From positions 1,054,001 to 1,118,000 of the forward strand of contig NZ_CP012069.2 of NCBI RefSeq assembly GCF_001189515.2: a DNA stretch of 64,000 bases, in the 5' to 3' direction. The notes beneath the pieces are model-generated. The model searched no databases. It was not told the origin of the DNA and was given only the letters and a program-made list of their open reading frames with translations. The position numbers were made by a program, and so were the translations under genes. This document shows positions 9,339-18,083 of this stretch, one piece after another; position 1 is the first letter of the stretch; every line of letters begins with the position of its first letter. This DNA comes from Olsenella sp. oral taxon 807. Its GTDB lineage: Bacteria > Actinomycetota > Coriobacteriia > Coriobacteriales > Atopobiaceae.

Positions 9339-10877
9339 ATGGCCGATATAGCAGATGCCCGCGCAGCGCTCGAGCGCCACTTTGGCTACCCGAGCTTTCG
9401 TCCAGGTCAGGGAGAGATCATCGAGGCAGTCCTTGCGGGGCGCGACGCGCTTGCGGTGATGCCGACGGGTGCGGGCAAGTCCGTGTGCTATCAGGTTCCC
9501 GCAGCGGTGCTGCCGGGACTCTCCATCGTGGTGTCCCCGCTCATCTCTCTCATGGGCGATCAGGTGCGTGCCCTCAAGGACGTGGGAATCAGGGGATCGT
9601 ATCTCAACTCCAGCCTGACGGCGCGCCAGCAGGAGGTCGTGATGGCGCGGGCGATGGCAGGCTGGTACGACCTCATGTACGTTGCACCCGAGCGTCTGGC
9701 AGACCCGCGCTTCATCTGGTTTGCCTCTCGGCTCAGGGTACCTCTCGTCGCGGTGGACGAGGCGCATTGCGTGAGCCAGTGGGGTCAGGACTTCCGTCCC
9801 GCCTATCAGGGGATCGCCGACTTCGTCGAGGCCCTGCCGCAGCGCCCCCCTGTCGTGGCGCTCACCGCGACGGCAACCGAGCGCGTGCGCGCGGACATCG
9901 CGGGTCTCCTTCGCCTGCATGACCCCCTTGTGCAGGTGACGGGCTTTGACAGGCCCAATCTGAGCCTCTCCGCCTTCGAGCTTACGCCCAAACAGCGCGG
10001 GCGGTGGATCGAGAGTTACGTGCGCTCGCATCAGGGCCAGTCGGGTATCGTCTACGTCACCACGCGCAAGGGGGTGGACGAGCTGAGCGAGGCGCTTCGT
10101 GCCGTCGGCGTGCGGGCGGCGGCCTACCATGCGGGGCGTGACAACGCAAGTCGCCTGGCTGCCCAGGAGGCGTTCGTCCGCGATGATGTGGAGGTCATGG
10201 TGGCGACGACCGCCTTCGGCATGGGCATCGACAAGCCCGACGTGCGCTACGTGGTGCGCTCTGGCCTGCCCCTCTCGCTCGAGGAGTACTACCAAGAGAT
10301 GGGACGCGCGGGACGTGACGGCGAGCCAGCGGAGTGCTATTTACTCTGGAGCAAGGGAGACATCCGCACCTGCCACTTCTTCATCGACCACACGGAGTTT
10401 GCACCAGAGCTCTCGGTAGAGGAGCGCAGGCAGCTCGTGCTCAACCGCGAGCGCCTGCTGTTTGCGATGATCGACTACGCGAGGGGCAATCGCTGCCTGA
10501 GGGGCCGCATCCTCTCCTACTTCGGACAGGGACCGGGCGTCAAGGGGGAAGGTGGCTGCAACAACTGCTCCGTATGCAGGGCCGAGACGGCCGAGACCTA
10601 TCTGCGGCAGCGCGCTGCGACTGTCAGGCGCCGCCTGGAAGGAGACGGCGAGTTGGGAGGGGACGACGAGCGACTGTTCCAGAGGCTGCGCGCGCTGCGT
10701 AGGGAGCTGGCCGACGGGGCTGGTGTTCCCGCCTACATCGTCTTTAGCGACGCGACGCTTCGCGCCATGGCTCGCATGAGGCCGCACACGCCCGAGGAGC
10801 TCTTGGAGGTGCCTGGCGTGGGTGAGGTCAAGCTTGGACGCTACGGTAGCGCGTTTTTGGACGTGCTGGGTGGGTGA
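9339..10877 (+). CDS. recQ: ATP-dependent DNA helicase RecQ
   Basis: A 512-residue RecQ helicase for recombinational repair and fork processing. Helicase motifs are in order: motif I MPTGAGKSVCY, motif II DEAHC, motif III ALTATAT, then GMGIDKPDVRYVV and the arginine-finger motif QEMGRAGRDG. A RecQ-Ct zinc site follows (Cys at SYFGQG-, CNNCSVC). The C-terminus carries an HRDC-like domain (FSDATLRAMA, EVPGVGEVKLGRYG). ATG 9339 follows AGGAGGGG; longer in-frame extensions run into azlD. E. coli RecQ is about 610 residues, so the linker between the zinc and HRDC regions is short here. Confidence 0.93.
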   Translation: MADIADARAALERHFGYPSFRPGQGEIIEAVLAGRDALAVMPTGAGKSVCYQVPAAVLPGLSIVVSPLISLMGDQVRALKDVGIRGSYLNSSLTARQQEVVMARAMAGWYDLMYVAPERLADPRFIWFASRLRVPLVAVDEAHCVSQWGQDFRPAYQGIADFVEALPQRPPVVALTATATERVRADIAGLLRLHDPLVQVTGFDRPNLSLSAFELTPKQRGRWIESYVRSHQGQSGIVYVTTRKGVDELSEALRAVGVRAAAYHAGRDNASRLAAQEAFVRDDVEVMVATTAFGMGIDKPDVRYVVRSGLPLSLEEYYQEMGRAGRDGEPAECYLLWSKGDIRTCHFFIDHTEFAPELSVEERRQLVLNRERLLFAMIDYARGNRCLRGRILSYFGQGPGVKGEGGCNNCSVCRAETAETYLRQRAATVRRRLEGDGELGGDDERLFQRLRALRRELADGAGVPAYIVFSDATLRAMARMRPHTPEELLEVPGVGEVKLGRYGSAFLDVLGG

Positions 10878-11152
10878 GTGGGAGCTCCTTTGAGATCGAC
10901 GCGGGGAGCACGTCGAGGCGTTGAGGGGTGAGTTGTGGCCGGGGTCTCTCTCTGACGGTCGCAGGCGCATGCGCGAAGGGTCCCCTGGCATGACAACGGG
11001 TACGCAAGGCAGGCTACGCATTCGATATGATGCGATCTTCCATTTCTGTCGTTGCAAAAAGCTGCACTTCTCACTTGAGCTATAGTTCGATAAGATGCAT
11101 CTCTATACGACGATATACTGCGATAAGCTGTGTTTTCCAGGTGAGGATAGGT

Positions 11153-12469
11153 ATGCTGAGAAGGAAGATCTTGGACACCCTCCGGGAGTGGAAGGGCTCG
11201 CACGGCACCGAGTGCCTGCTCGTCAACGGCGCCCGGCAGGTCGGCAAGTCTTTTGCCATAGAGGCGTTTGGTAGGGCGGAGTACGAAAGCTACATAGCGA
11301 TCGACTTCGTGAGGCAACCTGCACTCAAAGGCATCTTTGGCGAGTCCCTGACTCCTGACGACATGTACTCTCGTATGACGCTTTTGATGCCAAACGTGAG
11401 ACTCGTTCCCGGAAATACCCTCATCTTCATCGACGAGATCCAGGAATGCCCCGAGGCGCGCTCCGCCTTCAAGTACCTTGCTCAGGATGGTCGCTTTGAC
11501 GTTATCGGTTCCGGCTCGCTGCTGGGTATCCGCTTTCGTACGCTCAGGGATGCACCCTCGCTTCCCGTCGGCTACGAGCGACAGCTGACCCTGCGCCCGC
11601 TCGACTTCGAGGAGTTTCTCTGGGCACGTGGCTATACGCCGGAATCCATCGTCTCGCTTAGGGGCTTCTACGAGCGGATGGAGCCGGTGCCACAGTCCAT
11701 TCATCGGGAGATGATGCGTCAGCTGCGGGAGTATCTCGCGATTGGTGGCATGCCCGCCGTGGTGCAGTCGTTCGTCGATGGGGCAGGTGACTTTGGCGCT
11801 GCCCATAGCCAGCAGCTCATGCTTCATGCCCTCTATCTTGATGACATCGCAAGGTATGCCTCCGTCTCGGAGCGCATCAAGGCGCGTGCATGCTACCTTT
11901 CGCTGACCCGGCAGCTTGCAAGGGAGAACACCCGCTTTCGCTACGCCGAGGTCGAAAGACGCAGCAGCGCGCGGAAGTACGAGAGCTCGGTCGACTGGCT
12001 TGTCGAGGCCAATATGGCGCTACGCTGCAACGCGGTGACGACACCAAGCTTCCCCTTGGCGTCCTACGAGGATGGCTCACGGTTTCGTCTTTATGCCAAT
12101 GACACGGGCCTGCTCATGGCGATGTTTGACTTCAGCATGAAGGCGGCCGTGGTCGAGAACACCCTCAAAGGCCCCATGAAGGGTGGGTTGTACGAGAACC
12201 TCATCGCAGGCATGCTCTCACAGAAGAACAAGCCCCTGCGCTACTGGATGTCAAAGGACAGCAAGCGCGAAATCGAGTTTTTGGCAGACCTCGACGGATG
12301 CGTCGTCCCCATCGAGGTCAAGGCGTCGCGAGGCTCAACCGTCTCGCTCAATCAGCTGCTGGAGGGCGACGATGTGAACATTGGCTATAAATTCATCGAC
12401 GGGAATGTGAGCGTGAACGGGAAAAAGGTTACGCTGCCCCTCTACATGGCGATGTTCCCGTTCGCCTGA
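11153..12469 (+). CDS. DUF4143-type AAA ATPase
   Basis: A complete 438-residue member of the family broken at 18-1470. Walker A reads NGARQVGKS, Walker B IFIDEIQECPEA and sensor region VIGSGSLLGI. Next comes the family junction YLAIGGMPAVV. A C-terminal DUF4143 nuclease-like tail has IEFLADLDG and VVPIEVKASRG, matching a PD-(D/E)xK-type core (D, ExK). The ATG at 11153 follows GTGAGGAT. The 275 bases upstream are AT-richer than the surroundings and contain several near-copies of CGATAwGATGC, possibly a regulatory zone. The biological role is not established; toxin-like, defence-like or housekeeping roles are all conceivable. Confidence 0.85.
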   Translation: MLRRKILDTLREWKGSHGTECLLVNGARQVGKSFAIEAFGRAEYESYIAIDFVRQPALKGIFGESLTPDDMYSRMTLLMPNVRLVPGNTLIFIDEIQECPEARSAFKYLAQDGRFDVIGSGSLLGIRFRTLRDAPSLPVGYERQLTLRPLDFEEFLWARGYTPESIVSLRGFYERMEPVPQSIHREMMRQLREYLAIGGMPAVVQSFVDGAGDFGAAHSQQLMLHALYLDDIARYASVSERIKARACYLSLTRQLARENTRFRYAEVERRSSARKYESSVDWLVEANMALRCNAVTTPSFPLASYEDGSRFRLYANDTGLLMAMFDFSMKAAVVENTLKGPMKGGLYENLIAGMLSQKNKPLRYWMSKDSKREIEFLADLDGCVVPIEVKASRGSTVSLNQLLEGDDVNIGYKFIDGNVSVNGKKVTLPLYMAMFPFA

Positions 12470-12514
12470 CCAGGCGGGATGGGGGGCCATGGAGCTCGGA
12501 CAAGGGACGCCCCG

Positions 12515-13384
12515 CTAGCGTTTACGTCTTTGCTTGCGGCGTCGGTTTCGCAGGTTCGTGACGGTGCCCTCCATGCCGTAGGGCACGTAGTCCATCGTGT
12601 CGAGGTCATCGGGCAACCAGTCCACCAGACTGAGCGGAGCCGTCTGCTCCCTGCACGCCGTCTGCTCCCTGTACACGGACTCCGGACCCGGTGTGGCCTC
12701 GATGGCGAGGACCTTCGCTCCCTTTGCCGTGAGCCGCTCCTCGTACTGGCTCATCGCGTCATCCGGGCGCTCAGCGCGGGCATCCATGCTCTGCCAGGTG
12801 ATGGTATAGTCCGCAAGCCTGAACTGCGTTTCGGAGAAGCGCCAGAGGGGGTAGCTGTCCGTCTTCAGGAGCACCGTCGCACCCGGTGCGAGGAGCGGCT
12901 GGTACTCCATGAGACGGATCAGGTGAGTGAGACGACGGGTTGCCTCCTTCTTCTTGGGAAACGGTGTAGGAAAGTTGAGGTAGATGGCCGCAAGCTCACC
13001 CGGCCCAAAGATCGAGCCCACGTTCTCGCCCGTCGCGGATACGAGCACTATGTTCTTGAGCCGTGCCTTCACGGCCCTCTCGGCGGCGTAGGCGATGCAG
13101 ATAGGCTCGAAGTCCACACCCACGAAGAGCACGTCAGGCTCGCGGCGCGCCATCTCGGCGGTAAAGTCACCCTTGCCGCAGCCGAGGTCGAGCCTGACCT
13201 CGCGGTAGCGACAGGGGGTCGCACCCTCGCCTTTGATCTCCCCGTCCTCCCTCCGAAGAGGAAAGCATGCCTCGGCCCAGTGGCCGACGTAGCGGGAGGG
13301 TTCGACCTCGATGGCATTGGCATAGCGTTCGAGCCGCTCCTCCAAGACGAAGTTCTTGGGGAGCCGTGCATGGAGTGTGCGCAT
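12515..13384 (-). CDS. trmB: tRNA (guanine-N7-)-methyltransferase
   Basis: A 289-residue SAM-dependent methyltransferase that would make m7G46 in tRNA. The SAM-binding motif LDLGCGKGDF, VGVDFE and the TrmB signature YLNFPTPFPKKK (usual form NFPDPWPKxRH) are present. E. coli TrmB is about 239 residues; the extra length is a C-terminal tail ending in a basic cluster (RRRKQRRKR). The tail holds a short duplication (YREQTACREQTA) from a direct repeat at about 12638-12675. I start at the ATG at 13384 (AGGGAT upstream) rather than 24 bases earlier. It converges on the AAA gene, 45 bases apart. Confidence 0.85.
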   Translation of the reverse strand: MRTLHARLPKNFVLEERLERYANAIEVEPSRYVGHWAEACFPLRREDGEIKGEGATPCRYREVRLDLGCGKGDFTAEMARREPDVLFVGVDFEPICIAYAAERAVKARLKNIVLVSATGENVGSIFGPGELAAIYLNFPTPFPKKKEATRRLTHLIRLMEYQPLLAPGATVLLKTDSYPLWRFSETQFRLADYTITWQSMDARAERPDDAMSQYEERLTAKGAKVLAIEATPGPESVYREQTACREQTAPLSLVDWLPDDLDTMDYVPYGMEGTVTNLRNRRRKQRRKR

Positions 13385-13595
13385 CTGATCCCTTCCGTAT
13401 GGTATCAAGATCGCAGCTGAGGTCTTCGGTGTCAGTTTGCGATGCCCATCAGGCCTGCGTAGCTTCGGGTGGGTCAGCCCCTCTGGAGTCAGTCAACCTG
13501 CACCATGTACGCCATCCCACTCGTGTTTTAGGCTATCCTAGCAGCGTATGGTTTTCGGTCTAGGCTAAAATCGCCATGCTACCCGGGAGTCCTCC

Positions 13596-14216
13596 ATGCC
13601 GACACAGAACGAGTCGCCTGCGAAAGAATCGCACTTTCTCGCGATACTCTCACGCCTCAAGTACATCGAGCGCTGGTCACTCATGCGCAACTCACGACCC
13701 GAGAACCTCTCGGAGCACTCGCTTGAGGTCGCGATGATCGCCCACATGCTCTGCGTCATTGGCAACGTGCGCCACGGGCGCCACCTTGACGCTGCGCACG
13801 CGGCCCTTCTTGGCATGTATCACGATGCGTCCGAGATCATAACCGGTGACATGCCCACACCCGTCAAGTACTTCAATGGAAAGATACGCGATGCCTACAA
13901 GGGCGTCGAGGCCCAGGCCGAGAGACGCCTGCTCTCAACCCTGCCGGACGACCTACGTCCCGAGTTCGTGCAGGCCTTCTCGGCGGATGATGGCGCAGAT
14001 GGGCGCTACGTGGCCCGCCTCGTCAAGGCCGCAGACAAGCTCTCGGCGCTCATCAAGTGCCTGGAGGAGCGCGCCGCCGGCAATACCGAGTTCGCGACCG
14101 CCGAGGCCTCGACACTGCGCAAGCTCGAGGATATGCGCGTTGAGCTTCCCGAGGTCGACGACTTCATGGATGAGTTCTTGCCCTCATACGGCTCGACGCT
14201 CGACCAACTGCTGTAG
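13596..14216 (+). CDS. yfbR: HD-domain 5'-deoxynucleotidase (YfbR-like)
   Basis: A 206-residue HD hydrolase that removes the 5'-phosphate from deoxyribonucleoside monophosphates in nucleotide salvage. Metal-binding HD elements are visible: SEHSLEVA (His), the paired MYHDASEI (HD) and the later Asp in KAADKLSAL. The YfbR hallmark ITGDMPTPVKY is intact. A stop-free frame begins at ATG 13596. Upstream, 13385-13595 separates it divergently from trmB. Confidence 0.88.
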   Translation: MPTQNESPAKESHFLAILSRLKYIERWSLMRNSRPENLSEHSLEVAMIAHMLCVIGNVRHGRHLDAAHAALLGMYHDASEIITGDMPTPVKYFNGKIRDAYKGVEAQAERRLLSTLPDDLRPEFVQAFSADDGADGRYVARLVKAADKLSALIKCLEERAAGNTEFATAEASTLRKLEDMRVELPEVDDFMDEFLPSYGSTLDQLL

Positions 14217-14283
14217 ACCGTCAGGTGCCTCACGCCACGTGTGGGGTGGGTGAGTATTGCGTGGCGTGAGCAGGCCTTCAACC

Positions 14284-14671
14284 CAGAATGCGCTTTTCCG
14301 TGAGGGTTCTGGGGCAGAATGCGCTTTTCCGTGAGCCGGCGCCGCGTTTGCCCAGGTGAGAAAAAGCGCACTCTACGAAAAAGCGCACTCTGGGACCGCG
14401 ACGTCACGAAAAAGCGCACTCTGGCCGCGTGATATGACCCAGAGTGCGCCTTTCCGTGAGGCTCAACTTCAAAATGCGCTTTTCCGTGAGGGCTCCGGGG
14501 TAGAATGCGCTTTTTCGTGAGGGTTCCAAGGCAGAATGCGCTTTTCCGTGAGCCGGCGCCGCGTTTGCCCAGGTGAGGAAAAGCGCACTCTACGAAAAAA
14601 CGCACTCTGGGGCCGCGACGTCACGGAAAGGTGCACTCTGGGGCCGCGACGTCACGGAAAGGCGCACTCTG
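14284..14671. repeat. Intergenic repeat array, family B
   Basis: This fills most of the 580-base gap between the nucleotidase and the pyrophosphatase. I count thirteen copies of a core close to AGAATGCGCTTTTCCGTGAG, six on the plus strand and seven inverted, with irregular spacing. A larger block of about 80 bases, one plus-strand core and two inverted cores around GCCGGCGCCGCGTTTGCCC, occurs twice (from 14314 and 14531). Several inverted copies are separated by CCGCGACG. Mixed orientation and uneven spacing rule out a CRISPR array. No gene is seen in 14217-14796. Confidence 0.9.
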
Positions 14672-14796
14672 GCTGCGGGACTGCTCCGGACCGCCACCCA
14701 TGACCTGCTCAAAACGCGTGATCAGGGCGAAATCTGAGCGAAATCAAGGTGGCGGCCCCACGCTCGAGCGAATCGAGTGGCCGGGCCCAGCCCAGT

Positions 14797-16458
14797 TTAC
14801 TCGTCCTGCGTGTCCTGCAGCGTGCTCATGAGGGCGGGGATGACCTGCTTCTTGCGACTCACCACGCCGGGCAGGGTGGCGATGCCGTCCTTGGGCGTCA
14901 CGTTGAACGCACGCCTTACGACGTCCTCGGCGTGTGCGCCAAAGTAGAGCATCTCGGTCGTCGCGGACTTGACATCCGTGAACATGTAGAACACCATGGG
15001 CAGCTCGTCTGCGTCGGCACCCTCCTTGAGGTATGGGCCGACGAGCGCCTCGGCGGCCTTGCGGCTGTTTTCGGTCATGAAGCTGCCCTGGCCCACGCCA
15101 AAGCGCGCGGAGCCACGGGAGAATACCTTGAAGTCCTGGTGAAAGACCTCCTCCGCAGTGCGGCCCGTGAGTTCGGCGCCGGCGTCGAACATCGCGTCGG
15201 CGTACGAGTCGATGTCCTCCCCGCAGGTTCGGGCGAGCTCGCGAGCTGCGTACTCGTCGCGCTTGGTGCAGGTAGGTGAGCGAAATGCCAGCGTGTCGGA
15301 GAGGATCGCCGAGAGCATAAGGCCCGCGATGTTCGAGGGGATCTCGATGCCCGCCTCTTGGTACATGCTGAAGAGGATGGTGCAGGTGCAACCTACGGGT
15401 TCGTTGCGGAAGAGGGCCGGCGCGGTGGTCTCGATGGAGCCTATGCGGTGATGGTCGATGATCTCCATGATGACAGCCTGCTCGAGGCCATCCACCGCCT
15501 GCGAGCGCTCGTTGTGGTCGACAAGGATAACGTGCTTCTGGTTCACATTCAGGAGGTTTGGCGTTGACACGAGGCCGACGTACCTGCCGTCCTCGTCGAC
15601 GACGGGGAAGAAGCGGTGGCGCGACTGGGTGATCGTCTTGCGCGCGTCGTCCACGGTGGTGTTGACCGAGAAACGCAGCACCTTGTCGGCGTCGAGCATC
15701 TTGGAGCGCACGGGGATGGACATCGAGATCAGTCGTGCGGCGGAGAAGGTGTCGTACGGCGTGGTCATCACAGTGCAGCCGTTGGCCTTGGCGGCGTCGA
15801 GCACCACGTTGGAGATGCGCGCGTCATTGCAGACAACGAGGCAGGCCGCGCCGGACTCGACGGCAAAACGCTGGGTTTCGTAGCGGTTTGTGACGAGGAC
15901 CGTGTCGCCCCGCTCGATGTTGCCCTCCATCATCTCGGGGGTGGTGCCGACGACGACCTTGCCCGCGTCAACCTTCTCGTCGGGGTCGCCCAGCAGCATG
16001 TGTGCCTTCAGGGTGGAGAGTATGTTGGAGTAAAGGGTCTTTGACTCGGCGATGATCTTGGTGTCGAAGACGTTCATGTTAGCATTGGCGATGTCCTTGA
16101 CGGCTATGAGGCCCATGAGATCCCGCTCGCCGTCTGTGATGCATAATGTGTCTGTCTTGGTCTCGCTCATGAGGTTCCAGGCGGCAAAGAGGCTCATCTC
16201 GGGATCGATGCCGTGCATGTCCTGGATCGTGATGTCCTTGATCTGCGGACGCACCGAAGTGATGAGCTGCGGCTCCTCGAAGTTGAAGTGCTTGAGCACA
16301 AAGATCGTCTCTCGGTTGAGGGTGCCTGCCCGCCGGGGCTCGTACTCGATGTCGCCGGTCTGGTTCTTGAGATAGGCGAGGGCGATGGCCGAGCAGATGC
16401 TGTCGGTGTCGGGATGAAGGTGACCGATGATGTTGACCTTGCGAATGGTCTCGGGCAT
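14797..16458 (-). CDS. ppaC: Manganese-dependent inorganic pyrophosphatase with CBS and DRTGG domains
   Basis: A 553-residue family II pyrophosphatase of the CBS type, hydrolysing pyrophosphate in the cytoplasm. The N-terminal DHH half starts with IIGHLHPDTDSICSAIALAY, supplying metal ligands (His, Asp). Residues about 70-310 hold CBS motifs and a DRTGG-like region. The DHH motif reads MEIIDHHRIGSI, and the DHHA2 half has a substrate-binding lysine in SRKKQ. CBS-type enzymes are regulated by adenine nucleotides and often activated by diadenosine polyphosphates (family knowledge). The gene is transcribed away from the palindrome region at 16693-16866. Confidence 0.92.
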   Translation of the reverse strand: MPETIRKVNIIGHLHPDTDSICSAIALAYLKNQTGDIEYEPRRAGTLNRETIFVLKHFNFEEPQLITSVRPQIKDITIQDMHGIDPEMSLFAAWNLMSETKTDTLCITDGERDLMGLIAVKDIANANMNVFDTKIIAESKTLYSNILSTLKAHMLLGDPDEKVDAGKVVVGTTPEMMEGNIERGDTVLVTNRYETQRFAVESGAACLVVCNDARISNVVLDAAKANGCTVMTTPYDTFSAARLISMSIPVRSKMLDADKVLRFSVNTTVDDARKTITQSRHRFFPVVDEDGRYVGLVSTPNLLNVNQKHVILVDHNERSQAVDGLEQAVIMEIIDHHRIGSIETTAPALFRNEPVGCTCTILFSMYQEAGIEIPSNIAGLMLSAILSDTLAFRSPTCTKRDEYAARELARTCGEDIDSYADAMFDAGAELTGRTAEEVFHQDFKVFSRGSARFGVGQGSFMTENSRKAAEALVGPYLKEGADADELPMVFYMFTDVKSATTEMLYFGAHAEDVVRRAFNVTPKDGIATLPGVVSRKKQVIPALMSTLQDTQDE

Positions 16459-16692
16459 GTCTGCCTCCTTGCTCCTTCAGGTCGCGCGGGTGCGGCCTGG
16501 CGCGTGTACACTCATCCCGATTGTGCCACGTTTCTCGCCTCAGGTGCGTGAGGGGTCGGGTGAACGTGTGCTTTGGCGCAGCGCGGCGCCACCGTATGGG
16601 CAGACGTCCACATGCCATAGACATACCTGCGTCGGGACCTTTCCGGATGAGTTCCTTGCGAGACGGCCACTGGCTTTGCCGTGCGATGGCGC

Positions 16693-16866
16693 GAAGTGAG
16701 TGATTCACTCACTCTGCGTTGGCGAAGTGAGTGATTCACTCACTTCGAGATTGTATTCAGTAAGCCTCTGAGCTGTGGGAATGTAATCTTAATTTTTTCT
16801 GATGCGTCTACTTTGCCGCAAAAATCACTCACTTCATAAAGCTGAAGTGAGTGATTCACTCACTTC
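16693..16866. repeat. Perfect palindromic repeats, family C
   Basis: The 400-base gap 16459-16859 contains three copies of a dyad with core GTGAGTGATTCACTCAC. The copies at 16724-16746 and 16844-16866 extend to 11+1+11 bp of perfect symmetry (arms GAAGTGAGTGA/TCACTCACTTC). The one at 16693-16712 lacks the last three bases of the right arm. An isolated half-site TCACTCACTTC is at 16825-16835. The last copy overlaps the end of the EamA gene. Between copies the DNA is AT-rich. The dyads could be protein-binding sites or hairpins. The remaining bases, 16459-16692, show nothing else. Confidence 0.9.
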
Positions 16867-17852
16867 GCGCAGTGAGACAGCTGTGCCAGGCGACGTGTGC
16901 CAAACCTCGGACGCAGGCTCCTGCGCGATCGGGGGACGCACGGCCAGGGTAGCCGGATGTCCCGACTGCCCAGAAGCTCGCTCGCAGCGGCCCCGCCGAT
17001 GATGAGACAGGCGCCCGCGATGCGCCCGAGCGTGAGCGGCTCTCCCAGGATGGCAGCCGAGAGGACCACGGCCGAGAGGGGCTCCAGGTAGCCACAGACG
17101 GCGAAGCGCTGGACGGGAAGCTGGCCTATCGAGGAGAAGTACAGGTAGCAGCCGAGGCCCGTGTTGATGAAGCCGAGCAGGAGCATGGCGGGAAAGTTAG
17201 CCTGGGCAAGTGCCACAGGTGTCACGACAGAGCCCGAAAGGATCGAGTAGAGCAGGACGGCAACAAAGCACGAGACAAGCTGCACACTGGCGGCCTCGAG
17301 GCCCCTGATCTGGGGAGCGCGCTTGGAGAAGACCGCCATGGCCGCGTACATGACTGCGGACATGCCGCCGAGGGCCAGCCCCTGCGCGCTGACGCCATGG
17401 CTGTCCCCCTGGGCGACCACGAAGAAGGCCCCCAAGACGACGCAAGAGAAACCCGCGACCTTGGCATGCGTGAGCCTCTCGGAGAAGAGCAACGGTGATA
17501 GGGCCATGACGATGACGGGGCCGCAGTAGTAGGCAAGCGTCGAGACGCCAACGCCAACCAGGCGGTATGCCTCGAAGAGGAAGATCCAGCCGATGCCAAG
17601 CGCCGCGCCCGAGGCGGCGAGGGCACAGGCCTGCTTAGGGTACTCGAGGGTCGCAAGGTGGACTGTGGCGTGGTCGAGGCGTTTGTGTCCCATTGCCAGC
17701 GATGCCGTGAGCGTCGCTACCAGAAGGACGCTTCCCAGAAAGCTGCGTACGAGCACGATCTGGCTGGGCGGTAGGGCGATGCCTCCCGCCACGATGCCGT
17801 TCGAGCCAAAGAGGACGAGCGATACCAGGTACTTCATGAAATCCCTCGACAT
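16860..17852 (-). CDS. EamA/DMT-family transporter
   Basis: A 330-residue drug/metabolite-type transporter with about ten predicted helices in two EamA repeats, for example LVSLVLFGSNGIVAGGIAL early and LEPLSAVVLSAAILGEPLTLGRIAGA in the second. Substrates in this family range from amino acids to drugs and cannot be read from sequence. Start ATG 17852 has GAAAGG 6 bases upstream. A much longer frame (to 18974) overlaps the LysR gene and is not credible. The C-terminal tail is basic, and its stop codon (TGA) lies inside the last family C palindrome. It is divergent from a LysR regulator, which likely controls it. Confidence 0.85.
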   Translation of the reverse strand: MSRDFMKYLVSLVLFGSNGIVAGGIALPPSQIVLVRSFLGSVLLVATLTASLAMGHKRLDHATVHLATLEYPKQACALAASGAALGIGWIFLFEAYRLVGVGVSTLAYYCGPVIVMALSPLLFSERLTHAKVAGFSCVVLGAFFVVAQGDSHGVSAQGLALGGMSAVMYAAMAVFSKRAPQIRGLEAASVQLVSCFVAVLLYSILSGSVVTPVALAQANFPAMLLLGFINTGLGCYLYFSSIGQLPVQRFAVCGYLEPLSAVVLSAAILGEPLTLGRIAGACLIIGGAAASELLGSRDIRLPWPCVPRSRRSLRPRFGTRRLAQLSHCAK

Positions 17853-18083
17853 GCGATGCCTTTCTCGCCCGCTTTCCGGGCGCGCTTGCTTGAATAGAAC
17901 ATGGATATTTCTGTAAGTCCACTGCATGAGTGTCTCACTGTCCGACTCAGAAGGAAAGCGAACGTTTATCATGGGTCGCATGACAAAACCAGATGGCGTG
18001 CCACTAGCGTCACTGGTGCTTTCGGTGCCACTGGTGTCATTGGCGGTACGGACGTTGGCGATGCGGACCTGGGAGGCTGTCGC

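Noticed and set aside
12479-13420. 313-codon plus-strand frame opposite trmB
   Set aside because: Antisense to a clear TrmB with intact SAM and catalytic motifs.
14284-14671. CRISPR array
   Set aside because: Repeat orientation alternates, spacer length is irregular, and no cas gene is present.
18000-18060. Cobalamin riboswitch near GCCACTGG upstream of the LysR/chelatase genes
   Set aside because: The GCCACTG word lies inside a local TGGTGCCACTGG iteration, and the conserved B12 box and core arms are absent; it also precedes LysR, not the chelatase.
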